A stretch of DNA of 64,000 nt from Marsupella aquatica. Lineage: Eukaryota; Marchantiophyta. A program made the position numbers and the translations under genes. The stretch is taken from positions 24,304,001 through 24,368,000 of the forward strand of contig OZ316894.1 of the NCBI GenBank assembly GCA_973895155.1, read 5' to 3'. Numbering within the stretch: the stretch's first letter is position 1; every line of letters starts with the position of its first letter. Positions 44,989-56,877 of this stretch are shown here, in pieces. The notes under the pieces were generated by a model. That model did no database searches. It was not told the DNA's origin and worked only from the letters and a program-made list of their open reading frames with translations.

Positions 44989-47125
44989 AGAGTGGCAAAA
45001 ACCAGCACCCATAAGGAGCATACAAGCTGAATGGATACAGGGGACACCAAGCAAGCGCCATGGTGGGCAAGTGTATGTTATATTTTGTGGAGATGAAGAT
45101 GATAGGGACATTATCTATTTGAACTTTGAATAGGTTTGATTAATTGTGAAGGTGAGATTTCTATTCCTGTACCTTCAATGCATGTTTCCTGTCCAGCTTC
45201 AAGAGTAATTAAAAAAAATCTTTATCCAGAATCCACTAAGTCAATGAATCACAAGAAGGGGCATCTAGAGGTGTATGGAAAGCTGTCAATGTTCAAAGTA
45301 ATAGTCTAGAGTCATTAAACCTAAGTATCCATAAAGAACCTTAACTAGAGATGACTCATGTATCGTTGTGTCAAAATAAACAAGAGAAAATGATCGAGCA
45401 CTCATAATTGTCATTGATTAAAGTTGCACAAAAGTTTTGCAAAAAAATCACATACCAAATTGGTCACGATTGCTTTCTAAAATTTGACCTTGGTTAAGTA
45501 ACCAAAATCCAATCATGAGTTACAATTCACAGCTGAGAATTATTACTGTAACAGAAAGGGGGGCATTGGGTTTGAACACATATTCAGAGAGGTTGCTGGA
45601 TAGTTTTGGTTCAAAGCTACACCAAACTACATTGCAATAAAAAATCAATATACAAGTAGGTTTATTTCCCTCTCAAATTTGACTGAACAACTTCAATGCC
45701 CTTTTGTAACATATGACCCAAAGCTTGCCTTCCGAAGGAAATTTTCACTGTCGATATCCAAATTGTCAATCCCAAATTAATATTGTACCAAGCGGAATCT
45801 GTTAATATAATAGATTCAATGTATATTTGACTTCCAGCTTGACTATGTTTGTGGTTGGATAGAGCACCCATGGGCCCGCCCATGGGATTGGACATTCTGT
45901 TGTAGCTGCAAGAGTGTGGGTTTGTGGTGTTCACTATGTCTTGATCATGTTGTCTAAGGTGTATTGCAATGAGATTTGCTAAAAATTGTTCATGCTTGGT
46001 ATTTAAAATTAACTCTGGGTAATTTCATGGTCATCCTTCATACTTGCCTCAATAATTAATGGGGGCACTTGTGACATTCAAGTGCTAGCAGAATTGTCTT
46101 AAATATGATGTAATTTTTGCAGAGTTTAGGGCTATGACTGCCACTGTCCATGTTCAAAACCTGGTGAATCCAAGTCGTCATAATTAGTCAGGAATGTTCT
46201 CAACAGAAGAACAAAGTGGGAGATCCAACAACTTTATGGACATGGGGGTTGCCAATTTTGTACCAATTTCCTGATCTTGTTAAAACACAAATTTTCCACC
46301 CACAGATGGCCACCGTTGCCATGTTGCTGATGGTACGCTCCAGTTGCCCACCTAGCTCACCAGGCACCATTTCTGGCCATAGCACTTCCCATCTTGACCC
46401 TCAAACAGGACCCATGCCATCCTTTGCAACAATCCTGTCCACTTGCTGACACATAGCTTACTGTGATGCAAGTGCTTAATATCAACTATTGGAGACAGTA
46501 GTATGGTTTGTGTTGTCAGCTGCAAAAAGTTATTATTACTTGCTTCCAGGCTTCCCTAATGGCTATCTTAAACTTTCCAAACCAACAAGTTTTCCCAGTA
46601 AGCTTTTGGGGGTATTTCAGTGACACTTAGCAGCCAAAAACGAGCAAGGTTTCTGGACAAGGTGGAATTCAATGAAAGATTACCACTAATGCCAGTACGT
46701 GGCTCTATTCTATTTTTTTACTTTCTTTCTTTGTAAGGGTTTTGTGCACTTCATATCCAAGAAAGGGAGAACTAAAACCAGCACCCACATAGGAGCTAAC
46801 TGGACACAGGGGACACAAAGCTAGCCCCATAGCAGACAAATGTTATCTTGTGTGATGGAGGAGATGCTATGAACAGACTCTGACAATTATTTTGACAGTT
46901 TAGATCTTCCTAGATTAAGCAAAGCCATTAGATTATGCAAAATTTGTGTAACATGGTTGGAGACTGGTTATTAAAACCCAACATCTCTGCCAAAGTTCTC
47001 TGGAAAGTTTTCTGGCAGAAAGACCAGCACCCACAAGGAACATGCAAGCTGACTCTTTCGCACAAGGTACACAAAGCAAGAGCCATTGTGGAAAAATGTT
47101 ATCTTTCTTGTGAAGGATGAGATGC
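44989..47125. repeat. Three diverged copies of one dispersed repeat
   Basis: Segments at about 44989-45110, 46765-46880 and 47010-47125 share the order accagcaccca, then gagc/gaacatgcaagctga-like sequence, cacaaagcaag, then a wgttatnttgtg stretch and, in copies two and three, ggaggagatgct or ggatgagatgct. They are in the same orientation and clearly related but heavily diverged. No coding capacity remains, and the parent element is unknown. Confidence 0.6.
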
Positions 47126-48489
47126 TAAGAATAATCTTTATTCCAATATACTACATTTAATTTGACCTTACATATCCCTTGATTTAAGGAGAGTTGTCAC
47201 ATTGTGACTAGTATGCCCTGTAAATTGGGAGGAGACCGCTAATGAAATAAAAAATCATGGCAAGTTTTGGATCAAATGTGGGTGGTATATGCTTGATGGA
47301 CCCCAAAATGAAACGTGTTACTTGATGGGACCCATGAGTGATCCAAACCATTCAAAGACCTTAAATCAAAGTACATAAAATCTCAGGGCTCTCATCAAGT
47401 AACACTTTTCATTTTAGGGTACATTAAACAAATACCACCCCCAAAAGGCCAGAGTATATGGACTGGGAGAAATTTGCACAAAATTTGCCACTAAACAACC
47501 CCAATAAGTAGTACTTTCCTGCTCAAAAGGATTCCCATGTGGAGAATAATTAGACATTCCTTTTTAGAGTTTGGGTAAATTTTGTAGCAACCACTCAAAA
47601 GCAAGAATAAATTATTATATATATCACAGTGCCAAGGGCAAAAAAAGTCAAACGGGGAACAGGATCCCAATGGCATTAAGTAGCCAATGAAGGGGAGGAA
47701 ACAAGGGGAACGGCCCAAAGAAAAAGAAGCCAAGGGGTCCCCAACCAAAAGCCAATTAAGGAGCAAAAACAAAATTGTACCTAATGTACAAAGGAGCAAT
47801 GAATAAATTGGTTTTGGGTGACTTGGTACTTTGTGCTTCAATAGGGCTTATTCTTTTGCAAAGTGTCTTCTTCTCACTGCTTTTTCCTTTACAATGTTGG
47901 CCCCACTTCTATCCCTTGATGTCAGAATTCTAGTAGACAAGTGTTTAGTTTCTAAACTGTTGTGAATCATTCTTAGAAACTTATTGGCCTTCCATGTTTT
48001 TCTCACAATACCATAAATTTAGGAAACAGAACTGATGTTTGTTTCTCACACCCCCTTGAATTTCATCAGACTCTTGGGAAGAGATAGTGCAGGGTCTAGG
48101 TATCCATAATGTAACTTGAATGTAAGGATAAAAACAAACTATTCTAACAAAGGATGGGCAAGATTAACAAATAAATATAGACCTAAAGAGGGGGTCTCAA
48201 AAAAGAAAATTGAAAACATTAAGAGGGGGCTATAAATAATTTAAAGTCCAAAATACAAAGTATCCACCTTGTCTAAAATAAAATGAAATAAAATACGTGT
48301 CAAAAATAAGACAAAATAAATTGAGTACAGTAGGCTCCTAAACACAAGGTAAGACCAGATAATAAGATGCTTTCCTAGTCATTCCTATTTCATAAAGTAC
48401 ATTAAAATACACAGACAAAGATCTCAAAGGGGGTTAATTATGAAAAGGTAATAATTCAAAATCTTGACCGGGTTCAATTACAAAAAAAG

Positions 48490-49435
48490 GAGATTTTATT
48501 CCTGTACCTTTGACGCCCGATTCCCGTCCAAACGTAGCTTGGACGGTTGAGATCGTGGCCTCAGATTTATAGATGTGATTGGCAGTAGAATTGTCGAAAA
48601 CGTGGGGCCATCCTCTGATCCCCAATTCCTGCCCAAACGTAGCTTGGACGGTTGAGATCATCGGACAGATTTATTATAGACGTGATTGGCAGCAGAATTG
48701 TCGAAGCGTGAGGTCATTCGTTGATCCGCAATTCCCGTCCAAATGTAGCTTGGACGGTCGAGATCATCGAAGCTGATTTATAGACGTGATTGGCAACATA
48801 ATTGTCGAAGTGTGGGGCGATCCTTTGATCCCCAATTTCCCGTCCAAATGCAGCTTGGACGGTTAAGATCATCGAAAAGATTTATCGACGTGATTAGCAG
48901 CTCGAAATGTGGGGCCATCCTTTGATGCCCGATTCCCGTCGAAATGTGGCTTGGACGGTCGAGATCATCCCAGCTAATTTATAGACGTGATTGGCAACAG
49001 AATTGTCGAAGCGTGGGGCCATCCTTTGATCCCCAATTCCCGTCGAAATGCAGCTTGGACAGTTGAGATCATCGAAACAGATTAATCGACGTGATTGGCA
49101 GCTCGAAATGTGGGGGTATCCTTTGATCCCCGATTCCCGTCGAAATGTGGCTTGGACGGTCGAGATCATCGCAGCTGATTTATAGACGTGATTGGCAGCA
49201 GAATTGTCGAAGCGTGGGACCATCCTTTGATCCCCAATTCCCGTCGAAATGCAGCTTGGACGGTTGAGATCATCGAAACAGATTAATCGACGTGATTGGC
49301 AGCTCGAAATGTGGGGCCATCCTTTGATGCCCGATTCCCGTCGAAATGTGGCTTGGACGGTCGAGATCATCGCAGCTGATTTATAGACGTGATTGACAGC
49401 AGAATTGTGGAAACGTGGGGCCTTCGTCTCTTCCC
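48490..49435. repeat. Nine-unit minisatellite with alternating 105/97-bp subunits
   Basis: The core gcttggacggt(c/t)gagatcatc recurs at about 48536, 48641, 48747, 48852, 48947, 49052, 49149, 49253 and 49350. Spacings are 105, 106, 105, 95, 105, 97, 104 and 97. From 48852 two subunit types alternate, giving a higher-order unit of about 200 bp. A second shared block is gacgtgattggca. The array ends about 860 bp upstream of the delta-5 desaturase start. It is open on the minus strand (48894-49598), but the peptide is a by-product of the repeat. Confidence 0.92.
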
Positions 49436-50294
49436 TTCCCATGCTTACTTCGCTTGGGCTCCATTCTGCGCCTCGCAATCCTCGACGCGACAAATCTCGC
49501 AAGATTGGTCGATGAAAATAATATGGAGCTTTAGGAAGAATTCCGCAATCATGGGCCCCGCCTCTGCACACAGTCTGCCATGTACTCGCGAGCTTCATGA
49601 CAGCCGATCTGCTTCACTCTGTACCGCTCGCTTAGACGCCTGCAGAGATTCGGACTCCGATTTCGTGTCCGTTAGGTCATCATCTTACCCATCTCGTGCA
49701 TTGGGATTCGAGCGTCGAATTGTGTTCAGTGGTGTGTTGGAGCCTTGACATCCCGTGTCTCGTGATTCCATCATGGAGATTATGTGTCGTCATGTTTCAC
49801 AGCCTTGCATTTGAGAGAGTTTCTGATGTTATCCATGTTATCGGAAGCTTGAAAGTGTCGGTGGAGTGGCTTCGCCTTTGATTTCGAGTAGTGTGCTGTG
49901 GTAGGTCGTTATGTCACTTCTCACGGGTCGGCATTCAAGCTTGTAGGAGGCAATGTGCGTGTTAGACTAGACACAATGCTGTGCCCAGTGTTCTGTTGCA
50001 ATGACTACTAGATTGCTAGAAATCTTCTTCGTTTTGTTACGCTGCAGAGAGCATTGTTACTGTAGGTCACCATTTTATGTTTCAATTACTGGCATTTGAG
50101 TGTTTGATGGAATGTGTCTTGTGAGACGATAACTGTCGCTGCGCAGTGGGCTAGTGAGCTTCAGTACAGTGGCAGTTTGAACATGTTGGACGAAATTTGT
50201 TCGGGAAAGGAATGAATGACAGATCTGTGTTTCTGACCTCGTGTGTGTACAGAGGATCAATCGTGGAGTGGGAAAATTAAGTGAGTGAGCAGAG
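49436..50294. promoter_or_regulatory. Promoter and leader region of the delta-5 desaturase
   Basis: No coding sequence. The interval separates the minisatellite from the ATG at 50295 and must hold the core promoter and 5' leader. No convincing TATA box was found, and none is asserted. Confidence 0.35.
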
Positions 50295-53200
50295 ATGCCT
50301 CCCCACGCGCCTGACGCTGTGGCCCTTTCCCACGACAGCCAGCAGGGATCACCAGTGAAGCGTTACACTCTCCAGGAAGTGAGCAAGCATAACACTCCCG
50401 AAGACTGCTGGCTAGTGATATGGGGAAAGGTTTACGATGTCACATCTTGGTACGCACCATCCATCCACCTATCCCATCATTCCATAACGTAATGTTGATG
50501 TTCCTCTGAGCCCTGCATTCCATTCTGTGATCGATATTGGACTATATAAAAAGTTGAGGAGATGGTTTGGACAAGGCGAACACAAAGAGGAAGAAAGAGA
50601 GGGGAAGAAGTTGATTGACGTCGCTCGGGTTGGCTGGCTTCACAGGGTTCCGAAGCATCCTGGTGGGAGTCTTATCTTTGTGAAGGCAGGACAGGATTCG
50701 ACCCAGCTGTTCGATTCCTACCACCCGCTTTACGTTAGGTATGCTCTTATGTTTACGACGAAATCTGGCTGAATTTCAGAGGTCAATTGTTTCCAAAAGC
50801 AGTTCAGACGAAGTTGTCCACCTCCATTTTACCGAGAGGTGTGTCGTATGACTATTCAATGCCTTTGGAAGTCTGAAATCCCAGGATTTGCACATCATTT
50901 TGTCAGTTCACGCGGTCGCCTCTTGTCCTCCATCACAATGTAGCTGTCTATCACTTGCAAGGCCCGTCATATAATCGGAACAATGGTGTCGACTTATGGC
51001 AGAAAACTGCTCGGGAATTACCTCGTTGGCGACCTCCAGAGGAACGCTGAAGATTTGAAGGAGCACTACGCCTCCATTGAGTATTCGGACGGAGACCAAG
51101 AAGCTTTTTATTTGACACTCAAGCAGCGGGTCGAGACATATTTCCGCAAAAATAAGGTCTCTTTCAAATCCAGTTGAAAATTCAATTAGAGCTGAGATGC
51201 GGTGACGATTTAGCAAGTGCCCTCGTGTGAGCTGTTTTAAATTGATTCCATGGGGTCTTGCATCACCTCAACAATACATGTCTTGAAGTCTTACACTACG
51301 TGTTTGGCCTACAGATTAATCCCAGATTTCATCCACACATGTTTTTGAAGACGGCCGTAATCATTGGGGCTTATGTCCTGTCTTATTACTACGCCTTCTT
51401 CGGGTCCCACAACATCTTCCTGTCCATCCTTCTTGCGTGTATCATGGGCTTTGCAGCCGCTGAGGTTGGCGTGTCTGTCATGCACGATGGCAATCATGGT
51501 GAGCTCACAATTTGTTGTTGACCCCTGTTTGTTGTTCTGCACTTCGTTGCACTGCCAAGGATTAAGGTTTTCTGGATCTGCTCCTCTCTGATGCGCGTAG
51601 GACCCATTAGTGAAACGAAGGAGAGGGCAAAGATGACGGAGTTTCGCGTTTGAAATTGATAATCAAAGTTTGCGGAAGGCAGAAATGAATATTTGAGGTC
51701 TGCTACGCGCAATCCCCAATGTTAGTCTAATTGAGATCTTCTCTGCAGGAGCCTACTCCCAGTCTTGCACTTTTGGTTACCTCATGGGAGCCACACTCGA
51801 TCTTGTCGGTGCTAGCAGGTCAGTAAAATTTTCCCACCTGAAGGAAATCGAGTTGGTCCTCGAAAAGCTTCACTTTCGTAGGTTGGGGTTAGTCAATTTG
51901 TTAAAGCTTTTGTCTTTGAGTTCCTTGTAGGTCCGTACATTGCAGGTCATTGAGACTAAAGTTAGTTTTATGTTCTAATTGAAACTTTCGATTACTACTG
52001 TAGCTTTATGTGGCGGCAGCAGCATGTAGTTGGACACCATTCATTCACCAACGTGGATAATTACGATCCTGACATTCGTACGACCACTGGAACCTTGCCC
52101 GCATCATTTCTTTGTGATTTGGAAAATTCTTAATAACTTTTTCCGTTTAGGTCGAAGTCTTTTCTCTCAGGTTCAGAGCTTTGATGCATGGGGTAAGATG
52201 CCGGAAGCAGGCAGAAACTCTTGTTCGCTAATTGTCCTGGTTTGCAACAGGAGTTAAGGACCCTGATGTTCGCCGGGTAACTTCGGATCAACCTCGACAA
52301 TGGTATCATGAATATCAGGTATCACTTTCATTTAATAGCACGTTGGTAATGTCTTCAAATCTGTGAAGTCTGTAGAATTACCATTCGTTGGTATATGGTC
52401 ATGTGTATCACAGCAACGTTAGAGCAGTCTCATTGATAGCTTTGTTCAATTTTGGTTTCTTGGACCAATTGCGTTTTCGTGGAGCGCAAATTACATTAAT
52501 TGCTATCCTTTGAACGAATTTAAGCATTGACAATTCTTTAGATATGATGTACTAGCAGTCAAAATCCATTCGTTATCATTCCAAGCATGATGAGGACCTC
52601 CGCGTTGCTCACAATATCAATGTGGCCTTTCAGCATATTTACTTGGGAGCATTATATGGTGTCCTCGCCTTGAAGAGTGTGCTTGCCGATGATTTCACTG
52701 CCTACTTCAGTGGTTCTATTGGCTCGTAAGTCTCGTCTATATAAGACCTTCGGGAAAATGCTACTTTTGTCTTACTGTTCAACGACGGAAAGGAAGGTTG
52801 CCGATTGTGCTCAAATAGTTCGAGGAATTAAGGAATGGTAACGTTGGTAGTATTGTGGATTTCAGTGATTCTCTAAACGTTATGGCACATTGAAGTGCTG
52901 GGCGTGTATTCACAGACTTTATTGGTTGCAATGTAGAGTAAAAGTTGCCCCAATGACTCCACTGGAGTCCAGGATTTTCTGGGGTTCGAAAGCGTTATAT
53001 GCGTTTTACATGTTTCTTCTGCCCCTGAGGTACGGTCATTACAACGCTCTCGCGTTTATTGGCCTGTACGTTGTATCGCAGGTGTGTTGCCCCTCTCACA
53101 ATGACATGTGGACCTGATATTGTCATTATATACCTTTACGTTTATGCTTGCCAATTCGCATTGCAGAAAGTCAAAATCTTTACTGAACGTCCGATGACTT

Positions 53201-54115
53201 GAACTGGCAGTTAGTGACGGGCTGGACACTTGCTCTCATGTTTCAAGTAGCACATGTAGTGGGAGATGCAGCATTTTTCACTGTAGAGACCGATGAGAAC
53301 AAAGCGAAGGTTCCTTCTGGTTGGGCGGAAACGCAGGTATGCGGTCTGTTTGTTTGAATGTATATCCGTCAGATTACAAAGTCATGACCTGTCTAGTTCA
53401 GCTGGATATCATGGTTCCCGAAACCGGATATCGTACAATCGCTCTCAGATTCTGAATCAGTAGCAGTTATTTGATGGTTAGGCATGGCGGGGTTCGAAAA
53501 TTGAATGACAGTTCAAAGAACGCCTTTGGTGTTGCTTTGCCAGGTTATGACAACAACCAATTTCAGTGTAAAATCATCCTTCTGGACCCATATCAGTGGG
53601 GGACTCAATCACCAGGTGAGACATTCTGAACCAAGTTTGTGTCTTAGACTATTTTTAACGGATTTTTCAACTCTTGTAATTGCGTCCTTTCGGTTTTAGC
53701 ACACAAATTTCTTAACACTGGCCCGCGTTGGATGATCATCAAAGTCCATTGGAGTGAACATCCTGAAGAACTACTAAGCTCATTGTTGTGTTTTGTGGTA
53801 AATTGCAGATTGAGCATCATCTATTCCCAGGTGTTTGTCACGTTTACTACCCATTAATCCAACCTATTGTGAAGTCTACATGTGAAGAGTTCAATGTCCG
53901 CTATACAGCTTACCCAACTGTAAGTCGCTGCACTCTGTAGAATTGTCGCGTGAATGTTCCAGCCTGGTTCTTCTCTTGCAAGTGCGGCCAGTGGACTTTT
54001 TGGGACACTCCCTTACTAATAACCCTTGTGCCTGCAGTTTTTGGCAGCCGTGAAGGCCCACTTTAGTCATTTAAAAGAAGTAGGACTTCAAGATGGACTG
54101 AGACTGGATGGGTAA
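50295..54115 (+). CDS. Delta-5-type front-end fatty-acid desaturase with N-terminal cytochrome b5, 13 exons
   Basis: GT-AG introns with compatible phases give exons 50295-50449, 50646-50738, 51003-51156, 51315-51498, 51749-51818, 52004-52077, 52251-52318, 52634-52725, 52937-53081, 53211-53336, 53544-53615, 53809-53919 and 54038-54115 (473 residues; family members are about 480). The cytochrome b5 domain has [12 protein letters not shown] and HPGG at 56-59, with the second haem ligand in SYHPLY (H78). Histidine boxes are HDGNH (191-195), HVVGHH (226-231) and QIEHH (411-415). The protein resembles bryophyte delta-5 desaturases such as Marchantia MpDES5 and Physcomitrium PpDES5, which turn 20:3 and 20:4(n-3) acyl chains into arachidonic acid and EPA in the ER. 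All catalytic residues are present, so it should be active. The usual AHVVDDAVFP segment reads [10 protein letters not shown] here. Confidence 0.92.
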
Positions 54116-56877
54116 GCTGAGCTGAAAATGGGAGTTGAAGTCGAAAGGTATGTCTCGTTCTAAACGAATGAGTGCAATTTTCCATTTGCTGCGGAAGTTG
54201 ACGCCCTCGGAAGATACTAGTGTGGGCTTGCAGCTGAACCAATCTGCATGATGCTGTAGTGTTTAGAATCCTCGTGCGTTGGTTTTCGGTTGACTGCCTC
54301 TGCCGGCTTTTTCTTTTTCTTCGGCATCAGGAATTAATTGATATTGGAAATTCTCCAGGAATGAAGATCTAGAAGGGCGGAGCACATGCAGTAAGAGAAC
54401 ATTCAGGACTGCGTGAGTGTTTGTACAAGACCTCCCCTCTGCGCTTTTGATTGAGTACTTGTACAGACTTGGGTAAAGGTTCTTGGCCATCCTCACATGT
54501 CTCCTGGCCTCGGTATTAACTTGTTCGAGGCATTCTTCGTGGACCAATTCTCACTGGAACTGCTAAGGTCTGAAAATTAGGAGATAATCTGTCAGAATGA
54601 CATACTTTAAGTGATCTGTAGGCGCTAAGCGGCGTAACGCTCGTCCCCTTACCTGTAATGCAGCAGCAAATCCGGAGTCGGAAGCAGGCTGGATTGAAAG
54701 AGCTGATGTATCAGTTAGGATTTCAAGAGTACTACCATGTTTTTCGAACTAGAACTGATTTAATAAGTAATTTCTTCGATATTGAGAAGAGTATCGTTGT
54801 TTCTCGCTGTCTGGATTTATTTATTGAGGCACCCAGGGCTATGTTTTTGGTGAGTTGAAGCAGAGAAAAGATGAAACAGTGGTTAGCAATGACTACCTGG
54901 CCAGAAAAAGCACAAAGCTATCTCCCATTGGAATCGACGATCTAGAGTCAAGACGAATAGCTAGGGGGCCGTGTTTGCATCGAGAGATAATGAGACATCG
55001 AAATGCCCAATGCAGCGCAATGGATTTTGACAACCGATTTCAATAGGATTGTGCCTATCTGGAACAAGAGTGCCACTGAGTAGCGATGTCAAGGTCTGTC
55101 ATTCGAACCTTGCGTTGCTGGACCGGGATGAACAGTCGATCCGATCTTTCACAGGTTCCAGGCAAAAGTAGATTCCCGTGCAAATGAACAGAAAAACATA
55201 AAGGAAAACGCAAGACGATTCGCACTTATTGAAAGCGTTTCGTTGTTAGTCCGACATCTTACTCCTCATTTGTCACCCTCCAAAAGTTCGAGAAGCAAAG
55301 GGGAAGGGTTTGTGGCTGTCACGGGGCCTTGTGTACTAAGGTTCGTGGAAGAGATTTCATCACATGTTACCAATTTGTTTTTGGACACAATTAGTACTTT
55401 GCTGCCGTTCCAATCTGGCCTCCGAAATTTTTGGACTTTGGAGCATTGAACACTTAGTTGCACTTTTAGATCACTCACGACACTTGAGCAAAACATTGTT
55501 ATTCTGGAAAAGAATGCTTTGTGATTACCAGTAACCATAGAGCACACTAGCTCTTCTTCTAAGGGAAGGAAATAGAGGTGAGTGCAGAAAAGTATTTGCA
55601 AAAAAGGTTTTCTAAGATTCACTACTTGACTCACACTCCTAAGTGCGGAAAAGAAGCTGCAAAATGAAGATTCCTCAATATTCATCGTTGTCAGTCACTA
55701 GCCCCATAAATCCCTGTTTTCTGCCTGCACCCCCACTTTGAGTTTGCCCTGAGTTGTAAGCTGGAAATTAGATTTGCTTGACTTGAAAAAGTGAGTTCTG
55801 GCTTCACTTATCGATCACCAATGTTTAGACATGTCGGTTGAAAAAGGCCAACATTTGCAACCTGGGTGAGACTGTCTCTGAATGAGACGATCCTGGTAAA
55901 CGTGATTGAGAAATAAAAAGGGCTTTGCAGAAATATAACCTATTCTGATCTGATTCGTGTAATGACTAGTATATTCATTCGGAACAGATGATAGCAATTA
56001 ATGATCATCCGTGAGCTGCAGAGAGAATTCAGCGCGATTCCAAATATCAATGCACATTAATGAGGCGAGAGGGAGGGTTTACAGGGTATTACAGTGTCGA
56101 GTGTTACGGTTACATCCGCTCACGGTTTTGGGCAGTCCGTACACCATTCGGGCAGCTTGTCCATTTTTGGCCATGGCACTCCCGCACCTGTCCCCAAAAT
56201 ATGCCCAGGACTGTCCCTATTGAGATCCAAACCCGTCCCAGGCCCGCACCCCGATTGCACCGGCGCTGAAAACCCCCTCTCGGGTTGCCTGCACTTTCAC
56301 TCCGTCGCGATGTATGCAGAAGGGATTGGTATTCCAGGGGTACGAGTTGAAGGGATGCGATACCTAAGAAAGCAATTGGAGTCCAGAACATTCCTTCCCG
56401 CGCACACGACCCTTTGTTAGCATAGTGCAAGCCCTATTGCATACTCTTCCAGTGGACGTTTTGGCAGCCAACATTTGAGGTCAATGCGCATCTGGTTAGT
56501 GTTTGCATTACAAACCATTCCCTCACAATGCGCTTCCAATGTTCACGTATTTTGCAGGGTGAATTCATTATTATGTACTTAAATGTTGTTTGAATTGCGC
56601 AGAGAACTAGGTATTCTCAAGTCTCATCTGATTCATAGCGTGAACCGGCCGTAAGAGAAACTCAATGTCGATGCCAACTTTGTTTGATGTGCAAGCAGCT
56701 GTGATGAGGGAGGAGACAGGGTACATAGGTCCATGTAGTGTTGTTGTTTTTAATTTCATTGCCACAAATCCCTTTCCAAAAAAGTTCCTATATCGAGGTT
56801 GTATAGAGGTCATTCCAAGAGGGTTGTGTAAAATTTCAATAGAAGGTCCAAGGTAGAAGCATTGCGAACATGATGCG
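54116..56877. other. Intergenic region without recognised genes
   Basis: The first few hundred bases should hold the 3' UTR of the desaturase. The largest frame (55266-55685 minus, 139 codons) has no recognised motif and no splice support, and I do not call it. Confidence 0.45.

Larger units (their letters stand above)
41829..48479. other. AT-rich region of degenerate repeats, no gene
   Basis: No coding sequence with recognisable motifs. The region contains a 37-bp tandem duplication at 42974 and three diverged copies of a longer repeat between about 44.9 and 47.1 kb, which suggests an old, decayed transposon landing zone. Confidence 0.5.

Noticed and set aside
48894-49598. 234-codon minus-strand frame
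   Set aside because: It reads through the 105/97-bp minisatellite, and its peptide repeats mirror the DNA repeat. No domain is visible.
55266-55685. 139-codon minus-strand frame
   Set aside because: No motif or splice context, and it lies in an otherwise noncoding interval.
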